From Ilyomonas sp965199905 (GTDB lineage Bacteria > Bacteroidota > Bacteroidia > Chitinophagales > Chitinophagaceae), in assembly GCA_965199905.1 (NCBI GenBank), contig OZ241366.1, positions 2,418,001 to 2,482,000 on the forward strand: DNA of 64,000 nucleotides, given 5' to 3'. The position numbers and the translations under genes are program-made. Of the stretch, positions 51,370 to 61,051 are shown piece after piece. Below the pieces are notes generated by a model that saw only the letters and a list, made by a program, of their open reading frames with translations, did not search any database and was not told the origin of the DNA. Each line of letters begins with the position of its first letter. Position 1 is the stretch's first letter.

Positions 51370-51768
51370 ATGAAACATGGAATCGCAACCGTTATTTTCT
51401 TTCTCAGCCTGTCTTTCACATTCGCGCAAACACAAGGCGGAATGAACAGTGATGCAGACAAAGAATACCAGGCAGCGGACAAGGAACTCAATACTGCATA
51501 CCAGAAAATACTAACCGAATATAAGAGTGATGCCAGTTTTATTACGAACCTTAAAGCGGCTCAACGGTTATGGATACAGTTCAGAGATGCAGAGGTAAAA
51601 GCCCGCTATCCCAAGCGTAAGGATGGAGAGTATGGAAGCGCACAGCCAACATGCGTAAGTCAGTATATGACCGAACTAACGCAGCAAAGGATCAAAACGC
51701 TGAACGTATGGCTAACGGGAATTGAAGAAGGAGATGTATGTTCCGGTTCGGTAAAAATGAAACAATAA
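51370..51768 (+). CDS. LprI/DUF1311-family periplasmic protein
   Basis: 132 residues with a signal (FFLSLSFTFAQ). The pattern EYQAADKELNTAYQKILTEYK, LKAAQRLWIQFRDAEVKARYP, and a C-terminal Cys pair (PTCVSQYMTELTQQRIKTL...GDVCSG) is the LprI-type (DUF1311) fold, some members of which inhibit lysozyme. It closes the plus-strand series of small secreted genes. The role here is not shown. Confidence 0.82.
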   Translation: MKHGIATVIFFLSLSFTFAQTQGGMNSDADKEYQAADKELNTAYQKILTEYKSDASFITNLKAAQRLWIQFRDAEVKARYPKRKDGEYGSAQPTCVSQYMTELTQQRIKTLNVWLTGIEEGDVCSGSVKMKQ

Positions 51769-51917
51769 AGATTATCAGGTGCTGACGTGAATTCTGTCAT
51801 TATAAAAATAGTGGATGAAGAATTTGTACTTGATGAATAAACGGGTTTACTATTCCAGAAACAGTGTTGTTTAGCACCATCTAAAACGCATAGTGACAGC
51901 ATCGTTTGTCAAACAAA

Positions 51918-51949
51918 AACAGGGCTGACTTGTATAAGTCAGCCCTGTT
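51918..51949 (-). terminator. Strong terminator after the second SusD gene
   Basis: A perfect 14-bp stem, AACAGGGCTGACTT with AAGTCAGCCCTGTT and a 4-nt loop. On the minus strand TTTGTTT follows. It lies 25 bp after the SusD stop. Confidence 0.82.
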
Positions 51950-51973
51950 ACTTTATCTGCATGTAAAGCTTAA

Positions 51974-53497
51974 TCAATACCCCGGATTTTGCTCCATACC
52001 TTCAGGGTTCAACTGGTATTCGCGCAGCGGTACAGGAAAATAATAGTCCTTGGTCGTAATGTTGCTGAGCGGTGAATTGTCAAAATCTACCTGGTTCTTT
52101 TTTTGAAAATAAGCCACCAGCTCGGCCGGGTTAAAAAAGCGGGTTAGATCGTGCCAGCGATGATGCTCAAACGCCAGTTCTATTCTTCTTTCGTGTAAAA
52201 TGGCCAGCTTAAGGGTAGGATATTTAGCCGCATACGCGGTATCCTGCATCATCGTCGCATAGTCAGGCACACCCGCCCTTGCTCTAACTAAATTAAGATA
52301 GGAAATGGCGGTAGCATTATCGTTCAGATACATATACACTTCCGACAAGTTTAAAATAATATCAGCATAGCGGATCAGGATCCAGTCGTTGCCGCCATAG
52401 CCTAACGAGCTGGCTGTCGCACTCGCATCACGAAACTTGGTGATGAAATATCGATTGGTGCTGGCAGCAAACTTCACGGAAAACGCGGTGCGGATATCGT
52501 TTGGCTCAAACTCGTTCAGCAAATCCAGCGTAAACAGTCCGCCCGAGCCCTGCGAGGGAAAGAGCGAGTTGATGGTTTCACCTTTTGCCTGGTTGTCGCG
52601 CGCCAGCCCCGACGAATAGTTGGGATCGCCCTGCCGGTACGCAATGCGCCAGATAATTTCAGGATTTGTATTCTTTTTACTAACGTCGAACACATCAGGG
52701 AAAGGAATCTCCGACAGGTTGCCAAAACCACGTTGCCCATAGCAGGCAAGCAGGTAGTCGCGGGCATTGTTTAAATACTCAGTAGAAGGCATATCACTCA
52801 GCGTAACAGCCATCGTGAGGTACACTTGCCCCAACAGGGCGTTGGCTGCCTGCAGCGAAGCACGTCCGTTGGCTGCAGCGGGCTGCACCACGGGTAGCGG
52901 GCTGGCAAGCACATCTCTCAGGTCTGCTACAATCTGCGCATATATCGAATCGCGGCTGGCGCGAAAGGTAAGTGCGGCGGCTTGTCCGGGTTCGGTTAAA
53001 CGTTCCGTTACCAGCGGCACGGCGCCAAACTCGCGCACCAATTGGAAATACATAAAAGCGCGGATGAACTTCATCTCGGCTATGTATTGGTTCTTCGTGT
53101 CTTCATTCGCAAAAGAAATATCACCAGCACGCGACAAAATAATATTGGCTCTCGAAATAGGTGCATACAGTGCCGACCAATGACTGTAGAGATACGTATT
53201 GCTCGGCACCAGTGAAAAGGCGCTGAACTGAAATGGCTCACCATTGTTCGATTGATTGTCTGTTGTGTTGATGTCATCGGCGCGGTCGTCGGTCCACAAT
53301 TGGGCACCTTCGCCCACGCAATTGGCGCTGCGTAAAGCCTGGTACACACCGTTGACACCGGTAGCAATGTCGCCTTCTGTATTATAGCCTGCATCCACTG
53401 AAACGGCATTCGGATTTGCCTGTTCAAGAAATGATTTTTTGCAACCCGCCAGCAGCAGGAAGCCGGCTGCGGCGGTTACTAATAAGAATGTTTTCAT
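51974..53497 (-). CDS. SusD/RagB-family surface lipoprotein
   Basis: 507 residues with the lipobox LLLAGC (Cys19) and the typical KKSFLEQ start. The SusD helical block is YIAEMKFIRAFMYFQLVREFGAVPL; the C-terminal part is YLNLVRARAGVPDYA and ERRIELAFEHHRWHDLTRF, ending PLREYQLNPEGMEQNPGY. It is the outer-surface lid of the adjacent transporter, 26 bp after the SusC stop, in tight operon. The ligand is unknown. Confidence 0.95.
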   Translation of the reverse strand: MKTFLLVTAAAGFLLLAGCKKSFLEQANPNAVSVDAGYNTEGDIATGVNGVYQALRSANCVGEGAQLWTDDRADDINTTDNQSNNGEPFQFSAFSLVPSNTYLYSHWSALYAPISRANIILSRAGDISFANEDTKNQYIAEMKFIRAFMYFQLVREFGAVPLVTERLTEPGQAAALTFRASRDSIYAQIVADLRDVLASPLPVVQPAAANGRASLQAANALLGQVYLTMAVTLSDMPSTEYLNNARDYLLACYGQRGFGNLSEIPFPDVFDVSKKNTNPEIIWRIAYRQGDPNYSSGLARDNQAKGETINSLFPSQGSGGLFTLDLLNEFEPNDIRTAFSVKFAASTNRYFITKFRDASATASSLGYGGNDWILIRYADIILNLSEVYMYLNDNATAISYLNLVRARAGVPDYATMMQDTAYAAKYPTLKLAILHERRIELAFEHHRWHDLTRFFNPAELVAYFQKKNQVDFDNSPLSNITTKDYYFPVPLREYQLNPEGMEQNPGY

Positions 53498-53523
53498 ACA
53501 CTTATGTTTTCGTGTGTTCTTGT

Positions 53524-56500
53524 TTACAATTGAATTTTGGCACCTACATTATAAGAGCGGATCAGCGGATATTTACCATAGTCAACACCCGGCGTCAGGT
53601 TAGAGCCGTTGTTGAAATCCACTTCAGGATTGTACCCAAGATAATGTGTCAGGGTAAAAGCATTGTCCACCGATATATAGAGACGCAACCCGCCAATGCC
53701 TGCCTTTTTTACAAAACCCACTTTTGAGGCGTCGAAACCGAGTGTGAGGTTTGTGCAGCGCAGGAAGGAGCCATCCTGCAGGTAGTAAGTTGATAACCGG
53801 GTGCTGTTGCTTTGCGAGCCTCCGCGCGATGCCCGGTACTCGTGACCATTGCCCGGATTGTCTTCGCTACGGTAGCGCTGATCTACTTCAACATAGTTAT
53901 TACCTGAGCCTTCCATGTTACGGATGTAATAATCCTGCCCGTCGAGTATCTGGTTGCCCTGGCTGCCGTTAAAAGAAGCGTTGAAGTCAACAAACTTGTA
54001 GTTAGCACTCAGCCCGAAGCCATAGGTATAATCAGCATAGGGAGAACCGATGATGTCTTTATCCGCATCGGTAATGATTCCGTCACCGTTTTTATCCTTG
54101 AAATACAAATCGCCTGCTTCAAGAGGTGTGCTGGAATACGTGGAGATGGGAAAGCCAAGCAGCTTATAGCCTGCCGGGAATTTGTTGCCATTGGCTTTAT
54201 AAACCGCCAGGTCGGCATTTGTGTTGGCAATGTCTTTTTCACGCACCATGCCGGCTACCTCAAGCCCGTAGAAAGAGCCGACCGGAGCGCCTACCCTTGT
54301 AACATGGGTAATGTAGCTTCTTTCGGCACCGTTGATCTGTATCTCGCTGGCGCCTCCAAGACTCAGCACCTTGTTCCGGTTTACCGTGATGTTCCCGCTG
54401 AAGTTCAGGTTGAAGTTTTTAGTTTCTACCAGCTTCACGTCAAGCTGCAGGTCAAAACCAGTATTGCGGATATTGGAATTGCGGAGGTTGGTAAGAACAG
54501 ACGAACCGCCGGTGAAGGCAGACACGTTCTGGTTGTACAGCAAATCATAAGAATGGCTGATGTAGTAATTGCCGATAAGCGAGAGGCGGTTGCTGAGCAT
54601 CGTAATATCGAAGCCAAAATTGAACTGCGATGTTGACTCCCAGCCCAGCCCGTTATCGGTAATATTGTTTGGCCAAGTGCCGTTATACACTGTGCCGCCA
54701 TACACCACGCCGCCGGTGCCTGTCAGGCTCTGCTGGTAGCCATAGTTGGGAATATTGTTGTTGCCCGTTAAGCCCCAGCTTGCCCGCAGTTTCAGGATGG
54801 AGTTTTTACCTAACCAAGCGTTGTAAAACGACTCATTGGAAACTGTCCAGCCGGCAGATACGGAACCAAACTGTCCCCACCTGTTTTTGGGACCAAAACG
54901 CGAAGAGGCATCAGCGCGGAACGAGCCGGTCAGAAAATAACGCCTGTCAAAATTATACACCGCGCGACCTAACCAGGATACGAGCGTAGTGGTGGATTTG
55001 CCGGTGTTGCCCAAACGGTAGAAGTCGCCGGCACTGGAGCCGCCCGCGGTAATCTCTGGCACAAGGTCGCTGGTGAAGTTTTTGGCTCCAACGGCTACAA
55101 TATCCAGTTTGGTTTGCTGCGCCGTATAACCTCCCAGCAAATCAAGACCATGTTTGCCAAATTGCTTTTTATAATTTAGCGTAAACTCAGCCAGCCTATC
55201 CTGTGTATTGAGGAACTGTGAAGAGGCATTGGCAGCCAAAACTGACTGGCTCGAACCCGGCGGGTTAATGCCGTTGCTTAGGTTGGTTGGGTAATAATAT
55301 TCGTATTTTTCGGTATAGTTCTCGCCGCCGAGGTTTATGCGGAAAGAAAGGTCTTTGTACACCTGGTATGTAGCACTGGCATTGTAAGTTGACCTCGTAC
55401 CCTTCCGGGTAATTTTTACACGCTGCGCCAATGCCAGCGGGTTCTCGATGCCCTGGAATGAATAGCTGTAACCATCAAACTGGGCACCGGCGCTTTCGTT
55501 GGATAATGCCAGTGTTCCGTCGGGATGAAAAGCGGGAAAGATAGGCATGTACACCAAAGCACCGAGGATAGGACCATTATTAAAACGTCCTTCCTGCACT
55601 TCGCGGCTGTCGGTATTGGTAACAAACGCGCTGGCAGATACTTTCAGGCGTTTGGTAACATCGGCATCAATATTCGCTCTCAGGTTAATGCGCTTCTGGT
55701 ACGTGCTGTTGAGTATGCCCGGCTGATCGAGATAACCGCCGCTGATAAAGTAGCGCGCATTTTGTGAGCCTCCTGAGAAAGACAGGTTGTGACGCTGCAC
55801 CAGCGCATCATCGTACAGTACATCCTGCCAGTCGGTATTGTATTGCGGAGCAATGATCTGCTGGTTTTGAAAATCGTATAAATCTGTAATGATACAAACC
55901 GAGCAGCCTGTAGCTGTTTGCCCGGCTTTTTGGATGCGAACCGCATTACTATCAGAATAAAATGAATCATCCCAGGCAATGCCTTTTGCCGTCAGGATAT
56001 CTTTATAGTTAGCATTTCTGCCATCTACAAACAGGTCGGTAAACTGGCTTGCGTTAAGCAGCTTTACTTTGTGCGCCAACTGCTGGCTGCTAATCTGGTA
56101 ATCATATGTCAGTGTTCCTTTACCCTGCCTGCCGCGCTTAGTAGTAATCAGCACCACGCCGCCGGACGCGCGCGAGCCATAGATAGCTGCTGATGCCGCG
56201 TCTTTCAGTATTTCGATGGACTCAATATCGTCGGGGTTGATAAAAATATCGTTGCCTGCGGTGTTGGGATTGTAGCCGTTCGTTGCGTTTCCGCCATTGC
56301 CCGCTCCCTGGGTAACATTACCACCAATCGGGTAACCATCTATCACATACAAAGGCTCCGAACTAGCGTTGATGGAACCAATGCCGCGCACCCTGATTTT
56401 GGCACCCGAATACGGCGCACCGCTTACCTGCGACACCTGCACGCCGGCTACCTTACCCACCAGCGCCTGGCTGACGGTAGGTGTAGAAAGGTTGAGCTCA

Positions 56501-56940
56501 CTGGCTTTTACACTGGAAATGGCGCCGGTTATATCGCTCTTGCGCAGCCGCGTGTAGCCAATGGATACTTCCTGCAACTGGTTGAATGATTCCTGCAGGG
56601 TAATATCAACTGTGGTTTGCGCAGCGGCGATTGTCTGGCCGGCATAACCGGTGAAGGTGAACAGCAGGCTGTCGCCTTGCCGGGCAGTGATGCTATACCT
56701 GCCGGCGGCATCGGTGGAAGTGGCAGCGTTACTGCTCTTTACAGTCACGCTTACGCCTGGCAGCGGCTGGTTTTTTACGTCTGTTACCCTGCCTTTTACC
56801 GTAATGGGCGGAGCATCGTAGTTGCCGGCTAATGCACTTTGCGGCAGCCAGCCGGGGAAACATAACAACAGGGCAATACCTGCCATCCTGAACTGTTTGA
56901 TTTTATCAAACCATACAATAAGTAAATGTTGTTTTTTCAT
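53524..56940 (-). CDS. SusC/RagA-family TonB-dependent outer-membrane transporter
   Basis: 1138 residues with signal MAGIALLLCFPGWLPQSALAG in the N-terminal part. Domain order: carboxypeptidase-like regulatory domain (TVKGRVTDVKNQPLPGVSV), SusC signature near VSIGYTRLRKSDITGAIS, plug with IRVRGIGSINASSEPLYVIDG and ILKDAASAAIYGSRASGGVVLITTKRG, then the barrel to the C-terminal SYNVGAKIQL. It makes the import channel with the SusD lid. It follows the beta-propeller gene by 92 bp, so the two, and the DUF218 gene before them, may be one transcript. Confidence 0.95.
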   Translation of the reverse strand: MKKQHLLIVWFDKIKQFRMAGIALLLCFPGWLPQSALAGNYDAPPITVKGRVTDVKNQPLPGVSVTVKSSNAATSTDAAGRYSITARQGDSLLFTFTGYAGQTIAAAQTTVDITLQESFNQLQEVSIGYTRLRKSDITGAISSVKASELNLSTPTVSQALVGKVAGVQVSQVSGAPYSGAKIRVRGIGSINASSEPLYVIDGYPIGGNVTQGAGNGGNATNGYNPNTAGNDIFINPDDIESIEILKDAASAAIYGSRASGGVVLITTKRGRQGKGTLTYDYQISSQQLAHKVKLLNASQFTDLFVDGRNANYKDILTAKGIAWDDSFYSDSNAVRIQKAGQTATGCSVCIITDLYDFQNQQIIAPQYNTDWQDVLYDDALVQRHNLSFSGGSQNARYFISGGYLDQPGILNSTYQKRINLRANIDADVTKRLKVSASAFVTNTDSREVQEGRFNNGPILGALVYMPIFPAFHPDGTLALSNESAGAQFDGYSYSFQGIENPLALAQRVKITRKGTRSTYNASATYQVYKDLSFRINLGGENYTEKYEYYYPTNLSNGINPPGSSQSVLAANASSQFLNTQDRLAEFTLNYKKQFGKHGLDLLGGYTAQQTKLDIVAVGAKNFTSDLVPEITAGGSSAGDFYRLGNTGKSTTTLVSWLGRAVYNFDRRYFLTGSFRADASSRFGPKNRWGQFGSVSAGWTVSNESFYNAWLGKNSILKLRASWGLTGNNNIPNYGYQQSLTGTGGVVYGGTVYNGTWPNNITDNGLGWESTSQFNFGFDITMLSNRLSLIGNYYISHSYDLLYNQNVSAFTGGSSVLTNLRNSNIRNTGFDLQLDVKLVETKNFNLNFSGNITVNRNKVLSLGGASEIQINGAERSYITHVTRVGAPVGSFYGLEVAGMVREKDIANTNADLAVYKANGNKFPAGYKLLGFPISTYSSTPLEAGDLYFKDKNGDGIITDADKDIIGSPYADYTYGFGLSANYKFVDFNASFNGSQGNQILDGQDYYIRNMEGSGNNYVEVDQRYRSEDNPGNGHEYRASRGGSQSNSTRLSTYYLQDGSFLRCTNLTLGFDASKVGFVKKAGIGGLRLYISVDNAFTLTHYLGYNPEVDFNNGSNLTPGVDYGKYPLIRSYNVGAKIQL

Positions 56941-57032
56941 AGACTGATTTGTTTTTACGAATCACCGTTCCGGTATTTTTTATAAAAAATTGTGGGATGA
57001 TTTTTTTTGGTTTTGGAAAAGATATTTAGCAG

Positions 57033-57902
57033 TTACCAGCCGGTTTCCATAGTATTCACGTTGTTTTTTCGGGATGAACTGACGGCGATGCCTTTATTGG
57101 TGTCAGGCAAAAAGGTAAATCCTTCCAACTCATCGCCACGGTCAACATCAATCTCTTTAATAACCACCTGTTTGCCGGAACGGATTGATTTTTCCAAATC
57201 CACATACGTGAACCGCCATCTTCGGCCTTCCACCTGGTTTTGAATCAGCAGCAGTATGCCTTTGTCTGCCATCCAGTAGAGGTTTTGCACCCAGGGCGTG
57301 CAGGTAAATTTTTTGTACATCACGCCTTTGTCAGTTGTCCTTTTTGCATTAGCTAATGTTTCGGGATCGTACAAGCGAACCTCGTTGCCTTTATCGCCAT
57401 AATCGGCAGTCGCCACGTACCACTTGCCTTGATACTGCACATATTCAGGGCGCGTTCCTTGTATGCAGGCATCATCGTCAATAGTGTTCAGCAGGTTGCC
57501 ATCGAGTGTGCCGGTGGCTTGCAATCCTTTCCAGTTAATGCAATAAATAACGGCTCTCCACAAGGTTCCTTCCTTATTCAGGCGAATGCTGTTTCCCATG
57601 AAGAAAGGCTTGTCCTCATGATAAGCCATGCCGGTAGGATGATTGATAACATCCGTGTCATGCAGCGTCAGTTTCATCTCCTGCCCGGTGTATTGCAGGC
57701 TATCCCCCTCCGGCTTGTATTTGCGGATGACGCCCACTTCCCTGTCGCCATACAGGAACACATTACCGTTCTGATACGAAGCGCCCTGGCAGGCGCCGAG
57801 CGAATCGAACGTGAACGATTGCCGGATAGTGATCAGCGGCTGCGATTGCTGCGAGGTCAGCGCGATGAATGATACCAGGAGCGTCACCGTAATTTTTGTC
57901 AT
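57033..57902 (-). CDS. Secreted beta-propeller-like protein of unknown function
   Basis: About 289 residues from the Met at 57902 (MTKITVTLLVSFIALTSQQSQ), the only start giving a clean signal; a Met 18 codons earlier is possible. The text alternates strands with recurrent WYVATADYGDKGNEVRLYD and GNVFLYGDREVG motifs, suggesting a six- or seven-bladed propeller. The family is not recognised. It is between the DUF218 and SusC genes on the same strand, so a role in handling the ligand of that locus is an inference. Confidence 0.7.
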   Translation of the reverse strand: MTKITVTLLVSFIALTSQQSQPLITIRQSFTFDSLGACQGASYQNGNVFLYGDREVGVIRKYKPEGDSLQYTGQEMKLTLHDTDVINHPTGMAYHEDKPFFMGNSIRLNKEGTLWRAVIYCINWKGLQATGTLDGNLLNTIDDDACIQGTRPEYVQYQGKWYVATADYGDKGNEVRLYDPETLANAKRTTDKGVMYKKFTCTPWVQNLYWMADKGILLLIQNQVEGRRWRFTYVDLEKSIRSGKQVVIKEIDVDRGDELEGFTFLPDTNKGIAVSSSRKNNVNTMETGW

Positions 57903-57962
57903 AAACAGAATCTTGTTGATGTAGGTCTGCTGATTTTTTATTAAACCAATAAACACATAACC

Positions 57963-59270
57963 TTATGGATCCATCGGTTCTTCGGGGTTGCTTTGCAAAG
58001 CCGCTGTCAGCGGGTAAAGTTCAACTACGTTTTCATCCAGCCGCTGCCCGCTTTTGTACGGAATTTCATTCAGCTCGCGCTGGCAGCGCTCGGTAAGCGT
58101 GGTGCCAATCCAGGCACTTTGCGCTTTGGTGGTGCAGGTTACACCCGGTTTGGAAAACGGCATTCCGTATCGGTACATAAGCCTCGCTGCATTGCGCATA
58201 TTGGTAGTGGTATGCCTGGCGTGCGGCTCTATGATGATGGCGCCGGCAGGCACATGCAGTTTCTCCACTAAATATTTTTTCATTTCTATTGCTTCGCAAT
58301 AATTCGTTTTGTAGGGATGCACTTTGCCGCCCGAAGGCATGATAAAAGGTGCCAGACCTTTCTGGTATTGCAGTGCAGCCAGCCGGCAACGTATCATACC
58401 TTCCGCGCTCAGCGACACATTTGGCTGGTCGGGACCGGCGCCGGGCACCAGGATGACTGAGTACTTGTACTTGTTCCAGTCAAGGGTTTTTATTTTGTCA
58501 ACGGCGGCTTTATTTTCGCCTTCTTCCATTGGTTCAAAATCAGCCGCCTGCGTGCGTTCATTCATTTCTAAAAACAGCAGAGCAGCGCTGAGCGGATCGG
58601 AAAAGAAAGAAATATTGTCGGCTGAATCAGTCGCTACCAGCGAAGCCGCATCATACAACAGGTTCACATAGCTGCGCAGATAAGTAAGGCTGTCGCGGCT
58701 ATCCCTGGTCGTAAATGAAATGGAATCAATCAGCGGATAATTGGGCTTGCTGCCACCGGCATATACGCCGACACAAAAGTTGATACCGTTCGCATCCTGT
58801 TGCCAGGCTTTTACCAGCATTTCTTTAGGCGACAGGCTTTGCAGCCGTGTGTAACGACCCGACGGAATGAGATGGTTACTCACCAATTTTCCTAAGGCAT
58901 TCTGCGGCTGGTACAGTTCACCAAGGCGTTTGCTGATGGCGTTTATTTCTGCCGGGCTAAACTTCATTCTCTCTATATAGCAATTGCCATCGCGGGCGCA
59001 ATTGAGAAGAGCGGCAGATAAGGAATCTCTTTTTACTTTGGTAATGGCCGCCAGTTGCGCATCTGAACTAAGCAGTTTTTTTATATCCGGCAGCACCTGG
59101 AAAAGCGTGAGCAGGTAATAATTTTTGGAAGAAATAAAATCACTGTCTGCCGTTACCAACCGGTACGCCGGATCGGGACCTTTTGCCTGCGCCGATAGGC
59201 CGGAGGATTGTAAGGAGAATACAATGCAAAGCAGTGAAATGGGTAACCATCTTAGATTCAACATCATCAA
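57963..59270 (-). CDS. DUF218 (YdcF/ElyC-like) secreted protein
   Basis: 435 residues with an SPI signal (LLCIVFSLQSSGLSAQA). The C-terminal half is the DUF218 fold: YSVILVPGAGPDQPNVSLSAEGMIRCRLAALQY, FIMPSGGKVHPYKTNYCEA, MKKYLVEKLHVPAGAIIIEPHARHTTTNMRNAARLMY. The conserved Asn/His positions fit the family, whose best-known members act on lipid-linked envelope precursors or bind nucleotides. The N-terminal about 250 residues are a helical extension not usually present. It is the first gene of the second Sus run. Confidence 0.82.
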   Translation of the reverse strand: MMMLNLRWLPISLLCIVFSLQSSGLSAQAKGPDPAYRLVTADSDFISSKNYYLLTLFQVLPDIKKLLSSDAQLAAITKVKRDSLSAALLNCARDGNCYIERMKFSPAEINAISKRLGELYQPQNALGKLVSNHLIPSGRYTRLQSLSPKEMLVKAWQQDANGINFCVGVYAGGSKPNYPLIDSISFTTRDSRDSLTYLRSYVNLLYDAASLVATDSADNISFFSDPLSAALLFLEMNERTQAADFEPMEEGENKAAVDKIKTLDWNKYKYSVILVPGAGPDQPNVSLSAEGMIRCRLAALQYQKGLAPFIMPSGGKVHPYKTNYCEAIEMKKYLVEKLHVPAGAIIIEPHARHTTTNMRNAARLMYRYGMPFSKPGVTCTTKAQSAWIGTTLTERCQRELNEIPYKSGQRLDENVVELYPLTAALQSNPEEPMDP

Positions 59271-59577
59271 CGCACAGGTTAGGATGCAAATGTTGAATGG
59301 TTTTGTAAGCCGTTATTCACACTACGTCACTGTTAATAATTTGATGCCGATAGGTTTACATTTTAATAACGGTCCGGTAATATTTTGTTTATACAAAGTC
59401 AATAAAGATGCTGCCTGCAATTGCTGTTTGATACAATCAGCGGAGATACACATCCGAAGTGTAACCCATAGCTATACAGCTTAAAACAGGTAGATTTACA
59501 ACACTAAGAAAGTCTTCCGCTGACCCCCGGCAGTCCGATAAGCTGACATTTCAGTCTTCGCGAAAAATTAAGAGTCA
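59271..59577. other. Intergenic gap with nothing recognisable
   Basis: Between the MFS stop and the DUF218 start, both on the minus strand. No terminator or strong palindrome was found; it presumably holds the promoter of the DUF218-propeller-SusCD run. Confidence 0.4.
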
Positions 59578-60867
59578 TCAGACTACTGCTTCTGGCAGCG
59601 AAATGCTTCTGCGTTTTCTCATGTACATATTTAAGCCAATGAAAGCGATGATAAGTACAACAGGAATCGTTAGTGTTACATTAATAATTCCAGGACCGGC
59701 TGCTGCTTTGGCTGTATTGACAGCGCTTATCATATCAGGTGTTGCATTGGCTCCGGTATAAGTAGCCATATCAGCACCGGCGGGCAGGTTCTTTGCTACC
59801 AGCTCATCGTAATAACCACCCATAAAAATCATATAGACAGATACGGCAAACATGCCGGCACCACCCATTAAGTTTAAGCCAACGGCTCCGGTCTTTGGTA
59901 AATTTTCCGATACAAAACCAAGCATCGTTGGCCAGAAATAACACACGCCGATACCAAATACAAGCGCACCTGCATACAACATGGAACCCGTGTAATGCCC
60001 GAGCATATACAAACCAAGCGCAGCAAAAATAGCAGACATCAAGAGCACGCCTTGCGGAGCCAGGCGATGCACAACCGGACCGGCAAAGGCTCTGCCTATC
60101 ACCATAACACCGGTATCAATGGCCAGTAATAAAATGGCGTTGTCTGTAACATTGTGAAGCAGCACATCTATCCATTGCCCGGTAAAGAGTTCGGTAATAG
60201 CGGTGCCGAACATAAGAATAATCATTACAATAAAGAGCGGGTTAGCCAGCGCGCGGTACATCTCGCCGGAGGAGACGCCGGCTGCCACACGTTCCGTTAC
60301 CGGGAACTTTAATTTAGAAAATAAATAGCCATAGATGATGGTGGGAAGAAACATCAGACCTACCTGTAGTTTCCAAATGTCAATACCACCGATGTTTATG
60401 TTTTTGGTAAAAAAGACGAGCAAAGAACCGATAACAATACCGCCCGGAAACCAGAGATGGAAATAATTAAGCCGCGTGGTTTTATTTTCCGGGTAAAGCG
60501 AGGTAACCAGCGGGTTGCAGGCAGCTTCCACAGTGCCATTGCCTAAACCAATAAATAGCGTAGAGATGAATAAGGAAGCAAACCCCGTTGCAAAGATGGT
60601 GAGGGCAATGCCGAGAAAGTGAAGGACAAACGCAGCCACCAGCAACCGCTTCATGCCAATGATATCGACCAGTATGCCACCCACGATTATGGCAAGCGGA
60701 AAACCCCAGAAAGCGGTGCTGGCAATAACGGCAAGCTCCGACGTGCTGAGCTGAAACTGCGTACCCAAATCGCCAAGAATACCGGCGCGAATGCCGAAAG
60801 AAAGAGAGGTAACCAACAGGGAAATACAGGCAGCCGTAAACAACTGGCCGCGATTCATTGTGTTCAT
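59578..60867 (-). CDS. MFS transporter, FucP-type sugar permease-like
   Basis: 429 residues with about 12 transmembrane helices (LFTAACISLLVTSLSFGI, FWGFPLAIIVGGILVDIIGM, LLVAAFVLHFLGIALTI, FISTLFIGLGNGTVEAACNPLV, LWFPGGIVIGSLLVFF...). The loop DIIGMKRLL fits the MFS A-motif. The NGTVEAACNPLV helix resembles FucP/GluP-type hexose importers of Bacteroidota. It could take up the monosaccharide released by locus 2. It is divergent from the S9 peptidase gene. Confidence 0.85.
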   Translation of the reverse strand: MNTMNRGQLFTAACISLLVTSLSFGIRAGILGDLGTQFQLSTSELAVIASTAFWGFPLAIIVGGILVDIIGMKRLLVAAFVLHFLGIALTIFATGFASLFISTLFIGLGNGTVEAACNPLVTSLYPENKTTRLNYFHLWFPGGIVIGSLLVFFTKNINIGGIDIWKLQVGLMFLPTIIYGYLFSKLKFPVTERVAAGVSSGEMYRALANPLFIVMIILMFGTAITELFTGQWIDVLLHNVTDNAILLLAIDTGVMVIGRAFAGPVVHRLAPQGVLLMSAIFAALGLYMLGHYTGSMLYAGALVFGIGVCYFWPTMLGFVSENLPKTGAVGLNLMGGAGMFAVSVYMIFMGGYYDELVAKNLPAGADMATYTGANATPDMISAVNTAKAAAGPGIINVTLTIPVVLIIAFIGLNMYMRKRRSISLPEAVV

Positions 60868-61051
60868 AGCAATCGTTATGTTTTATTATAAATCAGAAAT
60901 ATAAGCTCTGGCATGGCAGGCAAATGGCAAACGTACCTTTTACAAAAACATCTTTTCTTTACAGCAATCGTAAAAGGTTATGCAATATAAAATCAATTTC
61001 TTTTATACGCATAAATAAGGGAAATACCTGCTTTCGCCGTATAAATAATTT

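Noticed and set aside
60928..60935. TACGTTTG promoter -7 box for the MFS gene
   Set aside because: The -7 match is good, but no TTTG-type -33 element lies at the required distance.
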